Part shown: positions 35,350-45,684 of the stretch, in pieces
Layout: each line of letters begins with the position of its first letter
Position numbering within the stretch: position 1 is the first letter of the stretch
Origin: Pomphorhynchus laevis
Lineage: Eukaryota; Acanthocephala; Palaeacanthocephala; Echinorhynchida; Pomphorhynchidae
Length of the DNA: 64,000 bases
Assembly: GCA_012934845.2 (NCBI GenBank)
Contig: WNNJ02001595.1
Coordinates: 1-64,000, forward strand
Reading direction: 5' to 3'
Position numbers and translations under genes: made by a program
Notes under the pieces: model-generated
Databases searched by the model: none
Seen by the model: only the letters and a program-made list of their open reading frames with translations
Told to the model about the DNA's origin: nothing

Positions 35350-36600
35350 TTCGAGTTTCACATACGCGGTCCAATGTTAAAACTACTTGCAGCCATATTG
35401 TCGCCTAATGAAATTCGTATTTCGGATGGACTGCAATTGTCACAACACTTGATCCAAAATCGAGGGGTGTTACAAGGGGATCCTTTAAGCCCGCTGCTTT
35501 TCACGCTATTCGTTAGTGACCTTCCCTTCTTTGTTTGTCAAAGCGGTAGATCCAGCTGCATAATGTATGCAGATGATTTAGTCATACTTTCTCATGATAT
35601 TGATTCAGCAACAATGTCATTGAATCGTCTAGATACCTACTGCACACAAAATTTTATAGTGGTAAATCTAGATAAGTCCCGAGCTATAAAATTCAGGAAG
35701 GGTGGCCGTCTACGCGGTGATGACTCATTGCAATATCGAAATAGCAATTTTGAATTTTGTTGTGAGTATTCCTACCTTGGTATTGTTTTAAATTCGAAAT
35801 GGACATTCTCGAAACATATTTCCAACAAGTGTGTCAAGGCAACTGAAAGAATGTATTCCTTCAGAAACATAGGTAATTTGTCCTTCGACGGTGCCCTAAA
35901 ATTCTTTAAGGTGATGATCCTTCCTATATTGACATATGGTATTCAGGCGATCTGGCTTGATCTTACTACTGCTAATTTCCGCAAATTTGATTCGCTTCAA
36001 TGGAGGTATATTAAACGTATCACAGGGCTCTCACCCATGACCTCTTCGACATTAGTGTCAGCGTTATCTCAACTCTCATCGTGTGCGTATACCTTTGCAA
36101 ATTCGTTTAATCTGCCTATAACACCGGCACTCTCGATCCATCTCAGCAATACGCAGATTTCTGTGGCAAAACTTGATCCTGCTATTTATTGCACTCCGGT
36201 ATTTCTTCAGAATAATTGGAAAATGCCATTTAATGCAAACCGACCGCTTGTTTGGAGAATATCTACTCATGGTTACCATGACAAATTTTGTATGATCAGG
36301 TTGCCTTGTCATTCAAGAAATTCTGACTGTTACTGTCGTTTCTGTGGACTTTCATGTTGTGACCTTCTCCATCTGTTTTCATGTTCAGTTCTTTCTACAT
36401 GGAGTTTGCGCAAAGTAGATTCGATATCGTCATTTCGTAACGTTCCCACAACTTCTGCACACTTTTCGTCCTCGTGATGGATGACGACTAGCTCGATAAG
36501 TACAATAATAAGCTGACATTTTTGTATATAAATTGACTGTATTTTCTACCTCCATCGCTTACAAGCGGAAGTGAGGAAAATAAAATTTCTCAGAATAATA
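35350..36600 (+). mobile_element. LINE family B (I/R1-like), 5'-truncated copy
   Basis: The open frame 35374-36477 encodes the RT C-terminal half: GVLQGDPLSPLLF, MYADDLVIL, FRKGG, SYLGIVLNSKW, the thumb, and a Cys/His motif CYCRFC...LLHLFSC near the end. The first catalytic strand and everything upstream are missing. It begins in an (ATT)n tract at the truncated end of the family A fragment. The C-terminal CCHC-type motif and the RT style suggest the I/R1/Jockey side of the LINE tree. No internal stop is seen in what remains. Confidence 0.85.
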
Positions 36601-36613
36601 ATTATGAGGACAC

Positions 36614-37117
36614 AATAAAAAATAATAATTATGAATAATAATAATAATAAATAATAATTATACAGAGTTTTATTTCCCGTTCCGCCTTTCGGCTGGGCAA
36701 ATAATTACAAAATAGGAAATTAGTCAGAATCAACAAAATTTGAAGTATACATATTGTCTTCTTAATGCGTCGTTTTTTGATCAATGACGAAGATCATTAA
36801 TCTCTTGAAGTGACATAAGGCTGAGTTGAGGGCAGGCTAGAGCATGGAGCAATGCATCACAGGAAGAAGCACAGAAGCGGCATATACAAGAAGAATCACG
36901 GCGATGACAAGCGAGAAGTCGGCGACAGTAGTTATCATGAAAACCATGAATAGATAACCTCCATATCAATGGGCGTTTCACATTTAACGGTGATCTCCAA
37001 CTGTTTTGCAGGTACACAGGAGAATTGGCTAAATCATGATCCACGTTTAAGAATTTAGTCTCAAGAGCTACCAAATGTTGGAGATAACTAGACGTTTGAA
37101 CGTCTAGTTATCATAAT
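36614..37117 (-). mobile_element. LINE family B-like insertion with 19 bp target duplication
   Basis: The minus strand 36781-37074 encodes SPVYLQNSWRSPLNVKRPL, WRLSIHGFHDNYC and CICRFCASSC, the C-terminal part of the family B protein. ATAATAATTATGAGGACAC occurs at 36595-36613 and again at 37118-37136, flanking the copy as a target duplication. Its 5' end carries a perfect 14 bp hairpin at 37083-37112. The second target copy runs into the next element. Confidence 0.85.
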
Positions 37118-38060
37118 TATAATAATTATGAGGACACCTAAAATGAGGACACAGGCTTTCCAAAACAAATTACTTTCCACTATCCAGTGCATGGACCCGG
37201 CATCTTCCAACATTATCGCACATGCTGCAATGGTTTGTGCGTCAACTTGGTTAAGTGCACTACCGCTCGTCAAGGATGGTTTTCATCTCAGTCGTAACGA
37301 GTTCAGTGATGCCTTATGTTCGCGTTATGGTTGGACCCCCCCAAACGTATCTCAAGACAAATGCGCATGTGGAACAACACAGTCTGTCAGTCATGCTCTC
37401 TCCTGTAAAACGGGTGGTCTTCCGATTATACGCCATAATGCCGTACGCGACATCCTTGCCTTAGAACTTTCGGAGGTATGCCATGGAGTTGCTACTGAGC
37501 CCGTACTTGCGGAGGTTCCGGAGACATTGATCTTCGAGAAGGAAACAACGTCAAGAGAAAGCGGTGCACGACTCGATGTGGTATGCTGTGGGATGCGGGG
37601 CGAAAGATTCGAGCGGACGTTTATAGACGTCAACGTTTTTTCAACACTTGCCCAATCTAACGTCAACCGTAGCCCAGAATCCTCTTTCATCTACAATGAA
37701 TCCCGTAAGCAGTCAAAGTATGCCGAGAGAATATCAATCGTCGAACACGGATATTTTGTTCCTGCCATATTCTCGACTTCTGGCGGAATCGGAAAATACG
37801 CCATGGGTATACTCAGAGATATCACCGCCAAGCGAACCCTGAGTAACAGATCCGCTTACCCAAGTGTACTAAGTCACCTAAAGAGGCGCATCGGATTTGC
37901 ATTAGCTCGTGCAGTGTCTGCGAGCCTCCGGTGTCCTCGCTCGACAAGACGGCACCCCTGTCGGCAGATGACGACAATAGCTTGAGAAAACTTGTTTGTT
38001 TAAACATTTATAAACATTACGGCCCATTTGAGAGTAACAATCATCATTGTAAATTTCTCA
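37113..38060 (+). mobile_element. Restriction-like-nuclease LINE, 5'-truncated second copy
   Basis: The frame 37128-37985 encodes the region missing from the copy at 31751-34853 (STWLSALPLVKDGFHLSRNE ... RYGWTPPN), then CACGTTQSVSHALSCKTGG, IRHNAVRDILALEL, GARLDVVCCG, RTFIDVNVF and KQSKYAERISIVE. The nuclease residues and the Zn motif are intact, and no stop interrupts it. The RT is absent. It belongs to a sister subfamily rather than the same one. Confidence 0.85.
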
Positions 38061-38107
38061 ATAAATCAGTTTTCACAAAAAAAATTAATAATAATTATTA
38101 TTATTAT

Positions 38108-39062
38108 TAATGGTGGGCCCCGCTGTCGTGATGATGTGCTCTTTCTGAATGCAACATCGATAGAATTTGTTAATTCGTATCGATATCTAGGCTTTGAACT
38201 CTCATCTCGGTGGTGTTTCAGAAGCCACTTATTGCGCCAATCGGCGAAAGTTGTAACGTCAGCTTATACGGCATCGAAGCTTGGTCTTATGTCCTTCGAA
38301 GGCGCGATCAAATACTTTGATGTGATGTTGCTTCCGATTCTGAGTTACGGGATTCGATGCTTTTGGTCGGATTTGACCTTAGGAGATTTTCAGATCATTG
38401 ATAAATGTTTTTGGCGCTACCTAAAAAGGATATTAGGAGTATCATCGAAGTGTTCTTCTACAGCTGTTGCGGTGCTTAGTAAATCGATACCACTCTCGGT
38501 CAAACTTTGCAATCGATTTCGCCTTGGTGAAACCACAGCGTATTTGGAAGCCCGACGGCTATTCGATAACAAAATACTTAGCCTAGATCCAGATATCTTT
38601 TTGACGCCTGTTTATACTCAATCAGCTTGGAGAAATCCAAGATACCAAAAGCGTCCGCTGGTTTGGCGTTTATCTTTAGACGGCTACCACGCCAAATTTT
38701 GTTCAATTCGACTCCCTTTTCACTCTCGCTCGACTCACTGTCGCTGTCGATTTTGCTCAAAAGAGTGTTCAGCTCTTTTGCATGCTTTCGCATGCCCCGT
38801 ATTATCTTCGTGGCCTTTAGAACAAGTCGACAAAGGAGGACTAGGAAATCGCCTAACTTTGATTGATGCTTAACATTTTTTTTTCTTTCTTGCGCACCGT
38901 TGCACTCATGGCCCGATTTCAAACTTCAGAATTAATCTATAACAACGTACGCTAAATGTTCAGACGCCGGATTTCTGATTTCAAGTAATTCATTTAATTT
39001 ATTGTATTTTAAATTTTGCCCAGCCGTAAGGCGAAATAGGAAATAAATCGCTGCATTATTAT
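38108..39062 (+). mobile_element. LINE family B, short young copy
   Basis: Starting at GGTGGGCCCCGC after an (ATT)n run, this stretch matches 40063-41008 with only about six or seven differences in 945 bases. It encodes the RT thumb and C-terminal Cys/His region (open to 38873). It ends in GCTGC(ATT)n, which directly precedes the next copy. Confidence 0.92.
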
Positions 39063-39065
39063 TAT

Positions 39066-41008
39066 TATTTATAAACTGGCCTCTAAGTTTCCTTTAGAAG
39101 ATTGGCGCAAGCATTTCGCTGAAATTTTGGCTTCGTCTAATTCTAATTCCTTCGATCCTAAAGAATGCAATCTCTATTGTCCAATCACGGACCATGATCC
39201 GCTCAATTCTCTCTTTAGCCTAGCTGAAATTAAGAGCTGTCTCTCTAATATGGCTACTAGAAAGGCTGCTGGAATTGATCAACTGTGTGTTGAACATATT
39301 AATCAGACTTTCGGATTGGTCGCTGACTACTGGATATTCTTTTATAACGCGATTCTTAGGGGTTGGCCTATACCAAATGGCTGGCGTGACAGCATTATCA
39401 AAGTGTTGTTCAAAGGTTCGGGAGATCCTTCGTGTCGAGATTCTTATAGAGGGATAGCTCTACTAAATCATTCGTATAAAGTTCTATCTAATTTGATGGC
39501 CGTACGTTTGTCAAAATTTCGTAGTTTTCTTCTTCCTCCAGAGCAACATGGATTTCGTATAAATCATTTTACTATGAGTGCTCTCTCAGTTCTTCGGTCA
39601 CTTGTTCTCGATACTTTTGATAAGCATTCATCTTTGTATAGCATTTTTGTTGATTTTGCGAAAGCGTTCGACTCGATTGATAGAACCTTGCTATTAACCA
39701 AGCTTCATGAGAGAGTAAATGTTCATGGAGACTTTCTATTTCTTCTTGAAAGAATATTGCGTCCTAGTTCGATGCGCATTTACGACGGAGTTAATTATTC
39801 GGGCCCTTTGACTGCTAGTCGTGGAGTCCAGCAAGGAGATCCTCTCAGCCCGCTGTTATTTTCCTTCTTCTTGATGGATCTCCCAGATCATGTTCGTTTC
39901 GCCGCTTCCAATGTAGTGCCAATTTTATATGCTGACGATCTTGCCTTAATAACGTTGGATAGATGCTCAGCACAATCAGCCATTACAGCTCTCGTTGAGT
40001 TTTGTCTGACAAATAAAATAGTGATCAACACTTCCAAAACGAAAATTATAAAATTTCGGCGAGGTGGGCCCCGCTGTCGTGATGATGTGCTCTTTCTGAA
40101 TGCAACATCGATAGAATTTGTTAATTCGTATCGATATCTAGGCTTTGAACTCTCATCTCGGTGGTGTTTCAGAAGCCACTTATTGCGCCAATCGGCGAAA
40201 GTTGTAACGTCAGCTTATACGGCATCGAAGCTTGGTCTTATGTCCTTCGAAGGCGCGATCAAATACTTTGATGTGATGTTGCTTCCGATTCTGAGTTACG
40301 GGATTCGATGCTTTTGGTCGGATTTGACCTTAGGAGATTTTCAGATCATTGATAAATGTTTTTGGCGCTACCTAAAAAGGATATTAGGAGTATCATCGAA
40401 GTGTTCTTCTACAGCTGTTGCGGTGCTTAGTAAATCGATACCACTCTCGGTCAAACTTTGCAATCGATTTCGCCTTGGTGAAACCACAGCGTATTTGGAA
40501 GCCCGACGGCTATTCGATAACAAAATACTTAGCCTAGATCCAGATATCTTTTTGACGCCTGTTTATACTCAATCAGCTTGGAGAAATCCAAGATACCAAA
40601 AGCGTCCGCTGGTTTGGCGTTTATCTTTAGACGGCTACCACGCCAAATTTTGTTCAATTCGACTCCCTTTTCACTCTCGCTCGACTAACTGTCGCTGTCG
40701 ATTTTGCTCAAAAGAGTGTTCAGCTCTTTTGCATACTTTCGCATGCCCCGTATTATCTTCGTGGTCTTTAGAACAAGTCGACAAAGGAGGACTAGGAAAT
40801 CGCCTAACTTTGATTGATGCTTAACATTTTTTTTCTTTCTTGCGCACCGTTGCACTCATGGCCCGATTTCAAACTTCAGAATTAATCTATAACAACGTAC
40901 GCTAAATGTTCAGACGCCGGATTTCTGATTTCAAGTAATTCATTTAATTTATTGTATTTTAAATTTTGCCCAGCCGAAAGGCAAAATGGGAAATAAATCG
41001 CTGCATTA
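39066..41008 (+). mobile_element. LINE family B, longer young copy with open RT
   Basis: The frame is open from about 39070 to 40824, about 585 codons, without a start codon because the 5' end is truncated. It reads LEDWRKHFAEI, RKAAGIDQLCVEHI, SYRGIALLNHSYKVL, QHGFR, the catalytic strand FVDFAKAFDSIDRTLL, GVQQGDPLSPLLF, YADDLALI, and ends with CRCRFCSKEC...LLHTFACP. The whole RT looks intact; the endonuclease and ORF1 are absent. The 3' UTR ends in GCTGCATTATTATT, which runs into family A. Confidence 0.92.
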
Positions 41009-41151
41009 TTATTTATTACAAGACCTCGACACATAAAGAGTCATTTTGTCTGATCACAATATTAAGAAAAGGAAAAAAAGAAAGAAAAAAAAGAAAGAAA
41101 AAAAAGAAAGAAAAAAAAGAAAGAAAAAAGTAGTTCAGCAATAATAAATTG

Positions 41152-44100
41152 TCACATATAGTTATATATTTCCTGCAAAGAATCTTCTCTTTTTATCCAC
41201 ATGCTCAGCGCATTCTGGAAAGATTTGTACTGTGCCATAGACACGATCGAATTCGGCAATCGCTTCCATAGGTTTACCGGTCTGTGAGATAATCGCAAGT
41301 ATCTATGACATTAGATATATCCGTGATTATCCGTTATTATCCGTTGATTGCACAACAACTGATAAAGAGTGTCCTCTGTGGCCAGTATCCGTTATCTATG
41401 ACATTTCCCGTGTGATTGCACAACAACTGATAAAGAGTGTCCTCTGTGGCTCGGGCGATCATTTAGAATAACGGATTCCGATGGATAACCAGGAAAAACA
41501 TGGATCATTCGCCATAACTGTAATAAATCATTGTACACATATCTCTTGTAAACTGAAGTAATATTTAGTTGGCTTAGTCTATCACAGTAGGCGATGTTCC
41601 GAAGACCAGAACATAGGTTGGAAAATCGGCGAAGAATCTTTTCTAATTGGTTTATTTCACCACGCGTAGAAGGAAAAGTCGCCGGCGAAGCATAATCAAT
41701 GATTGGTCTGATCAACGCCTTATATAATAGTGAGAACTGAGACGGTGGAAGCGAACTAAAGGTATTTTTGATCATGTAAATAATTTTTCTCGACATGTTG
41801 CATATATTTTCAGTATTGAGGTCGGTTTTAAACGAATTCTGAACAATTATCCCAAGATCTTTTGTGTATGAATTTGTGGGAATAATCTCACCGCAAACAG
41901 AATAATCATTTGGTAAATCACTACGACCAAATCTGAGGTGGACACATTTAGTAATGTTAATCATGATTCCGGTCAGTTCGCTCCATCTATTAACCATATT
42001 TATGTCATCTTGTAAGTGTTGCATATCGGCATAGCATGTAATGACATTCCATATTTTAAGATCATCCGCGAATGCTAATTTTTTACATTTTAGAGAGCGT
42101 AGCAAACTATTCAGAAATATGACGAATAATAATGGACCCAACACCGATCCCTGAGGAACACCCATTGATAAATTTGACGGTCTAGATAGACAATTTCCAA
42201 CTCGAACTCTGAACGAACGATCAGATAGGAAAGCGTGAATCCATCGAATAATAGAAATTTCAATTCCGTAATCTGCAAGAGCCTCAATCAACATATTGTG
42301 GGAAACTCTATCAAAGGCCCGACTGAAGTCGAAATACACGACATCAACTGCATTACCCTGCGCAACTGCATCAACCCATGCTTCGCGTGCACATAAAAGA
42401 TTAGACATGCAAGAACGACCAGGACGAAAACCATGTTGCGAATTATCTAACAAGTTCGATGATTCAAGATAGGATAGTAATCGCCGATACAATATGCGCT
42501 CTAACATCTTACATACGACACTTGTAAGGCTTATTGCTCTATAATTTTCAGGATTGTGACGATCTCCTTTTTTGTGGACTGGCACTACAGTGGCGATTTT
42601 CCAATCTAATGGTAGAATTGACTTAGCTAGTGATAGTTGAAACAAATAAGCTAACGGTGAAGCAATAAATGTAGATAATATCTTTAGTATCTGGGGATGT
42701 AATCCATCCGGACCAGGTGATGAATGTCGTAAAGAATTTAACTCACTATAAACCTCCTCGGTAGTGACATCAAAATAACTTCGTGAATGACTTACACGAG
42801 ATTGCTGGTTAATTTCTGTGTTATTAGTTACGAGTTGAAAAGTCGACGCAAACGTGTCGGCTACATCTTGAGGCGATGTGATAAAGTTATCATTAATACG
42901 AAGAGACGAAATCGCATAAGGAATTGTCCTATTTCTACGTATGTGAGCCCAAAATCGTTTTGGTGCACTATGAAAGTCCGCAGCTATTGTCATTTCGTAG
43001 TTAAATTTTTTGCGTTTTTTAAGCTTTTCGAAAACGTTACGACAATTGACGTATTCCTGTCGATAAGTATTGTCCTTGCAGCTTAATTTAAACACTCGGT
43101 TTCTTCGTCTTAGTTCTGATTTACGTTCTCTATTAAACCACGGAGGATTCACTTTTTTATTTTTATGCACTATCTTGGTAGGAACATATTTTTCTATTAT
43201 TTCACACATTGCTGAACGGAAAACCTTTCAACAATCTTCAACATCGTCGCTAGCGCCTACAAAGTTCATAGTCGATGCTGCTTGATGAATTTTACACTGA
43301 TCCGCACGATACCAACAATGCTTGAAGATTTTAGTTTCGGCCTCGTCAATAATATTATTTGAAATCCCTGAGAAGTGAAAAAGCAATACACAATGATCAC
43401 TAACTCCTATGGGTGCTTCATGCATAATGTCACGCACATCTGTTAATGATTTAGATAAAATTAAATCCAACAAAGAACTTTGATCATTCATAATCCTAGT
43501 TGGTGCTGATACATGCTGAACAAGAAGTAGGCTATCTCATAAAATTCCACAAGTCATGATCTAGTTTATTAGAAGATGTTATTCCTGAATGAGGATCATC
43601 CATATTGATGCTGGAAATATTGAATTCTCATAAACAGAGGAACCGGTCACCCATTGCTGCCTTTGTCAAAATATCTGAGAATTCCTTAGTGAGAATGAAG
43701 CTACATGGAGATCTATAACATAGTGCAATAGTAACTTTATTTCTTACATGGGATAGACTCGCCACCATCAGTTCACAAGTACCATATGTGTCAGTATAAC
43801 ATTCAAAATCGTCAACACCTATACATTGATCGACATAAAGTGCAACACCGCCTCCTCGTCGAACTTTACGATCAACCCTGATGATATAATACCCATCCAC
43901 AGCTACCATACTATCAGCAATATCATGATTCAGCCAAGTTTCGGTAACTGCAATTATTTGAGGTTTATATGTAAAGAATCTGTTCCGAAATTCGTCAATC
44001 TTCGATACTATACTACGAATATTTGTGTAAGCGACGTTAATAATTGGAGTTGAGCATTTACTGGTTTCTGCGTTTATATATAGTCCAGTAGGAAATATAT

Positions 44101-44152
44101 CTAACGAGGATGGATCAATACCTAAGCAATTAACGGACCGATTGGATTCCAA
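41152..44152 (-). pseudogene. LINE family A ORF2: endonuclease and RT, broken
   Basis: The endonuclease part has YTNIRSIVSK, VTETWLN, a GGGVALYV block and CYRSP. A stop replaces the Gly of the GDFN block near 43625, a frame change follows near 43535, and DVEDC, stop, KVF at 43225 looks like Trp to TGA. The RT part has HKKGDRHNPENYRAI, FDFSRAFDRVSHNML, GVPQGSVLGPLLF and FADDLKIW. The open frame stops at 41392 because of a 67 bp tandem duplication; the normal C-terminus (RPVNLWKRLPNSIV, to the stop at 41152) lies in another frame just beyond. The first codon of the overlap frame is TTG. Confidence 0.85.
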
Positions 44153-45267
44153 CGTACAAATGGCTTTCTTCGAACCACACGAAAATTTCTTATTGTCAAG
44201 TCCTTTTCACCAGAAGCATTCCTGGTCTTTAGCTCTTCCCAAGCTTGATGTCGCATCTTACGATCCTGAATGTTGAGATCCTTAAAGATTTTAGTAGTTT
44301 GACCTTTTAATTTATACCCTCTGCGTAAGATCTCGTTAACATTGTCGGACGATTTACATACCACTTTCAATAAGCGTGGACGTTCTTCATTTTTCTTACC
44401 TAACCTGAACAATGATTTCACTAGAAGAGATGAGGCTATAGATTCCTCACCTGAAGTAAATATTTTTGATAATACTTCCCGAACTCTACTCACGTCATGA
44501 TCAATATGTAGCTGAGGCTCCGAAGAGTTAGATTCCGGTATATTAGCAAAGATTACGCACCGATCTCGGTTTTCGCCACGCATTCGCGCATTAATATCTT
44601 GCGGTTGTGCTAATGGTTCTTTATTCTGGCCGTTTCCTGTTTTATGTACGGAAAATTCTCCGACATTTGCAACCATCACTGACGATTTAGACATTGAATT
44701 AATATCCCTGGAATGATCTTTACAGTTGGATCCACCAAGTTTGGAATCAAGTTGCAAATTTTGTTGACCAATACTGGATGAACTTCGAAAATGACGTCCT
44801 TTAATATTCTTCCATACCCGTGTAGAGTGAGTTTGTGGGGTAATATTGGATATTGGATTGATATGATGATTGCTAGTGGAATTTTGCAATATCTCATTCC
44901 CTGTTGTACACTGATTCATTATGCAATCGCTTACTTCGAGTCTCTTGTTGTGAACATTTACAATTGACCCACTAGAATGCACAGTTGAATTTGATAAAAC
45001 AGGAGTGCTGTTATTGAATGTATTTGTTAATGCATCCTTGGAATTCATGTTGCACTGGCAATGATTTATATTTTGAATTGCTTTTCTTAAAACACTTATT
45101 TCCTCTTCTAGTGATTGAATGCGCAGGGAAGCGCAAAATCCACACATAAATGACCCACTAGAATTATCATTTGAATCAGTAGCGATTGTAATAGTCGACC
45201 AGCGTCGACAATCATCAGAGTCACACTGTACTTGATAACTTGTAGATTTAACCTTCTTGTTCTTCAT
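44122..45267 (-). CDS. LINE family A ORF1: PHD-like finger and RRM-like domain
   Basis: 381 codons, intact. The N-terminus has CDSDDCRRW ... FMCGFC, a PHD-like Cys motif found in ORF1 of CR1-type LINEs, followed by a low-complexity Ser/Asn linker (about 80-230). Then come DRCVIFANIPES (an RRM-like first strand), LLVKSLFRLGKK and the C-terminal LRRGYKLKGQTTKI and LTIRNFRVVRRKP blocks. Such ORF1 proteins bind element RNA. The end VRWNPIGPLIA overlaps ORF2 in the -1 frame. The start is the ATG at 45267. Confidence 0.88.
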   Translation of the reverse strand: MKNKKVKSTSYQVQCDSDDCRRWSTITIATDSNDNSSGSFMCGFCASLRIQSLEEEISVLRKAIQNINHCQCNMNSKDALTNTFNNSTPVLSNSTVHSSGSIVNVHNKRLEVSDCIMNQCTTGNEILQNSTSNHHINPISNITPQTHSTRVWKNIKGRHFRSSSSIGQQNLQLDSKLGGSNCKDHSRDINSMSKSSVMVANVGEFSVHKTGNGQNKEPLAQPQDINARMRGENRDRCVIFANIPESNSSEPQLHIDHDVSRVREVLSKIFTSGEESIASSLLVKSLFRLGKKNEERPRLLKVVCKSSDNVNEILRRGYKLKGQTTKIFKDLNIQDRKMRHQAWEELKTRNASGEKDLTIRNFRVVRRKPFVRWNPIGPLIA

Positions 45268-45684
45268 AATAGTACGAAAACAATCAAACTGTGTGTTTGA
45301 TTGTTTAGTAATAAATTATGAATTTATTATTTTAAATGTTCGATATAGTAGCTAGTATATAGCTTCCTTGCAACCAAAGCATGCTAAGACAAGCTCATGG
45401 TCCACTAAGTAACGGTCATTTAAAGCGTATCACTTTTCATACTTTTAAATTGCGAATGCAAATTTGTTTTCAAAAAAGAAAAATAATGATCGCACGTGCT
45501 ATTGCTGTTTTTAAATAAGTCATTTCAAAAAATATTAAAAGACGAAAACATTTTTTCAAAACTTAATATATTTTATTATTATTATTAATTGACAACAAAT
45601 TGAGCCGAGGCTCTTTACAAGTTGATTCACAAAATAAAAAGAATAAAAAGAATAAGAGTCGTTTTGTCCCTCACTCATCAGATT

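Larger units (their letters stand above)
41020..45310 (-). mobile_element. LINE family A (CR1/L2-like), nearly full length
   Basis: From right to left it has a hairpin at 45278-45306, ORF1 (45267-44122), ORF2 (44152-41152) and a 3' UTR with a CTTTCTTTTTT tract, ending in an AAT-rich tail joined to the family B tail. ORF2 is broken by stops and one frame change, so this copy is inactive. Confidence 0.88.

Noticed and set aside
34862-41470. A segmental duplication covering the family A and B pairs
   Set aside because: The near-identical A and B stretches are not in the same order or extent; each begins at its own 5' truncation and ends at its own tail, as separate retrotranspositions would.
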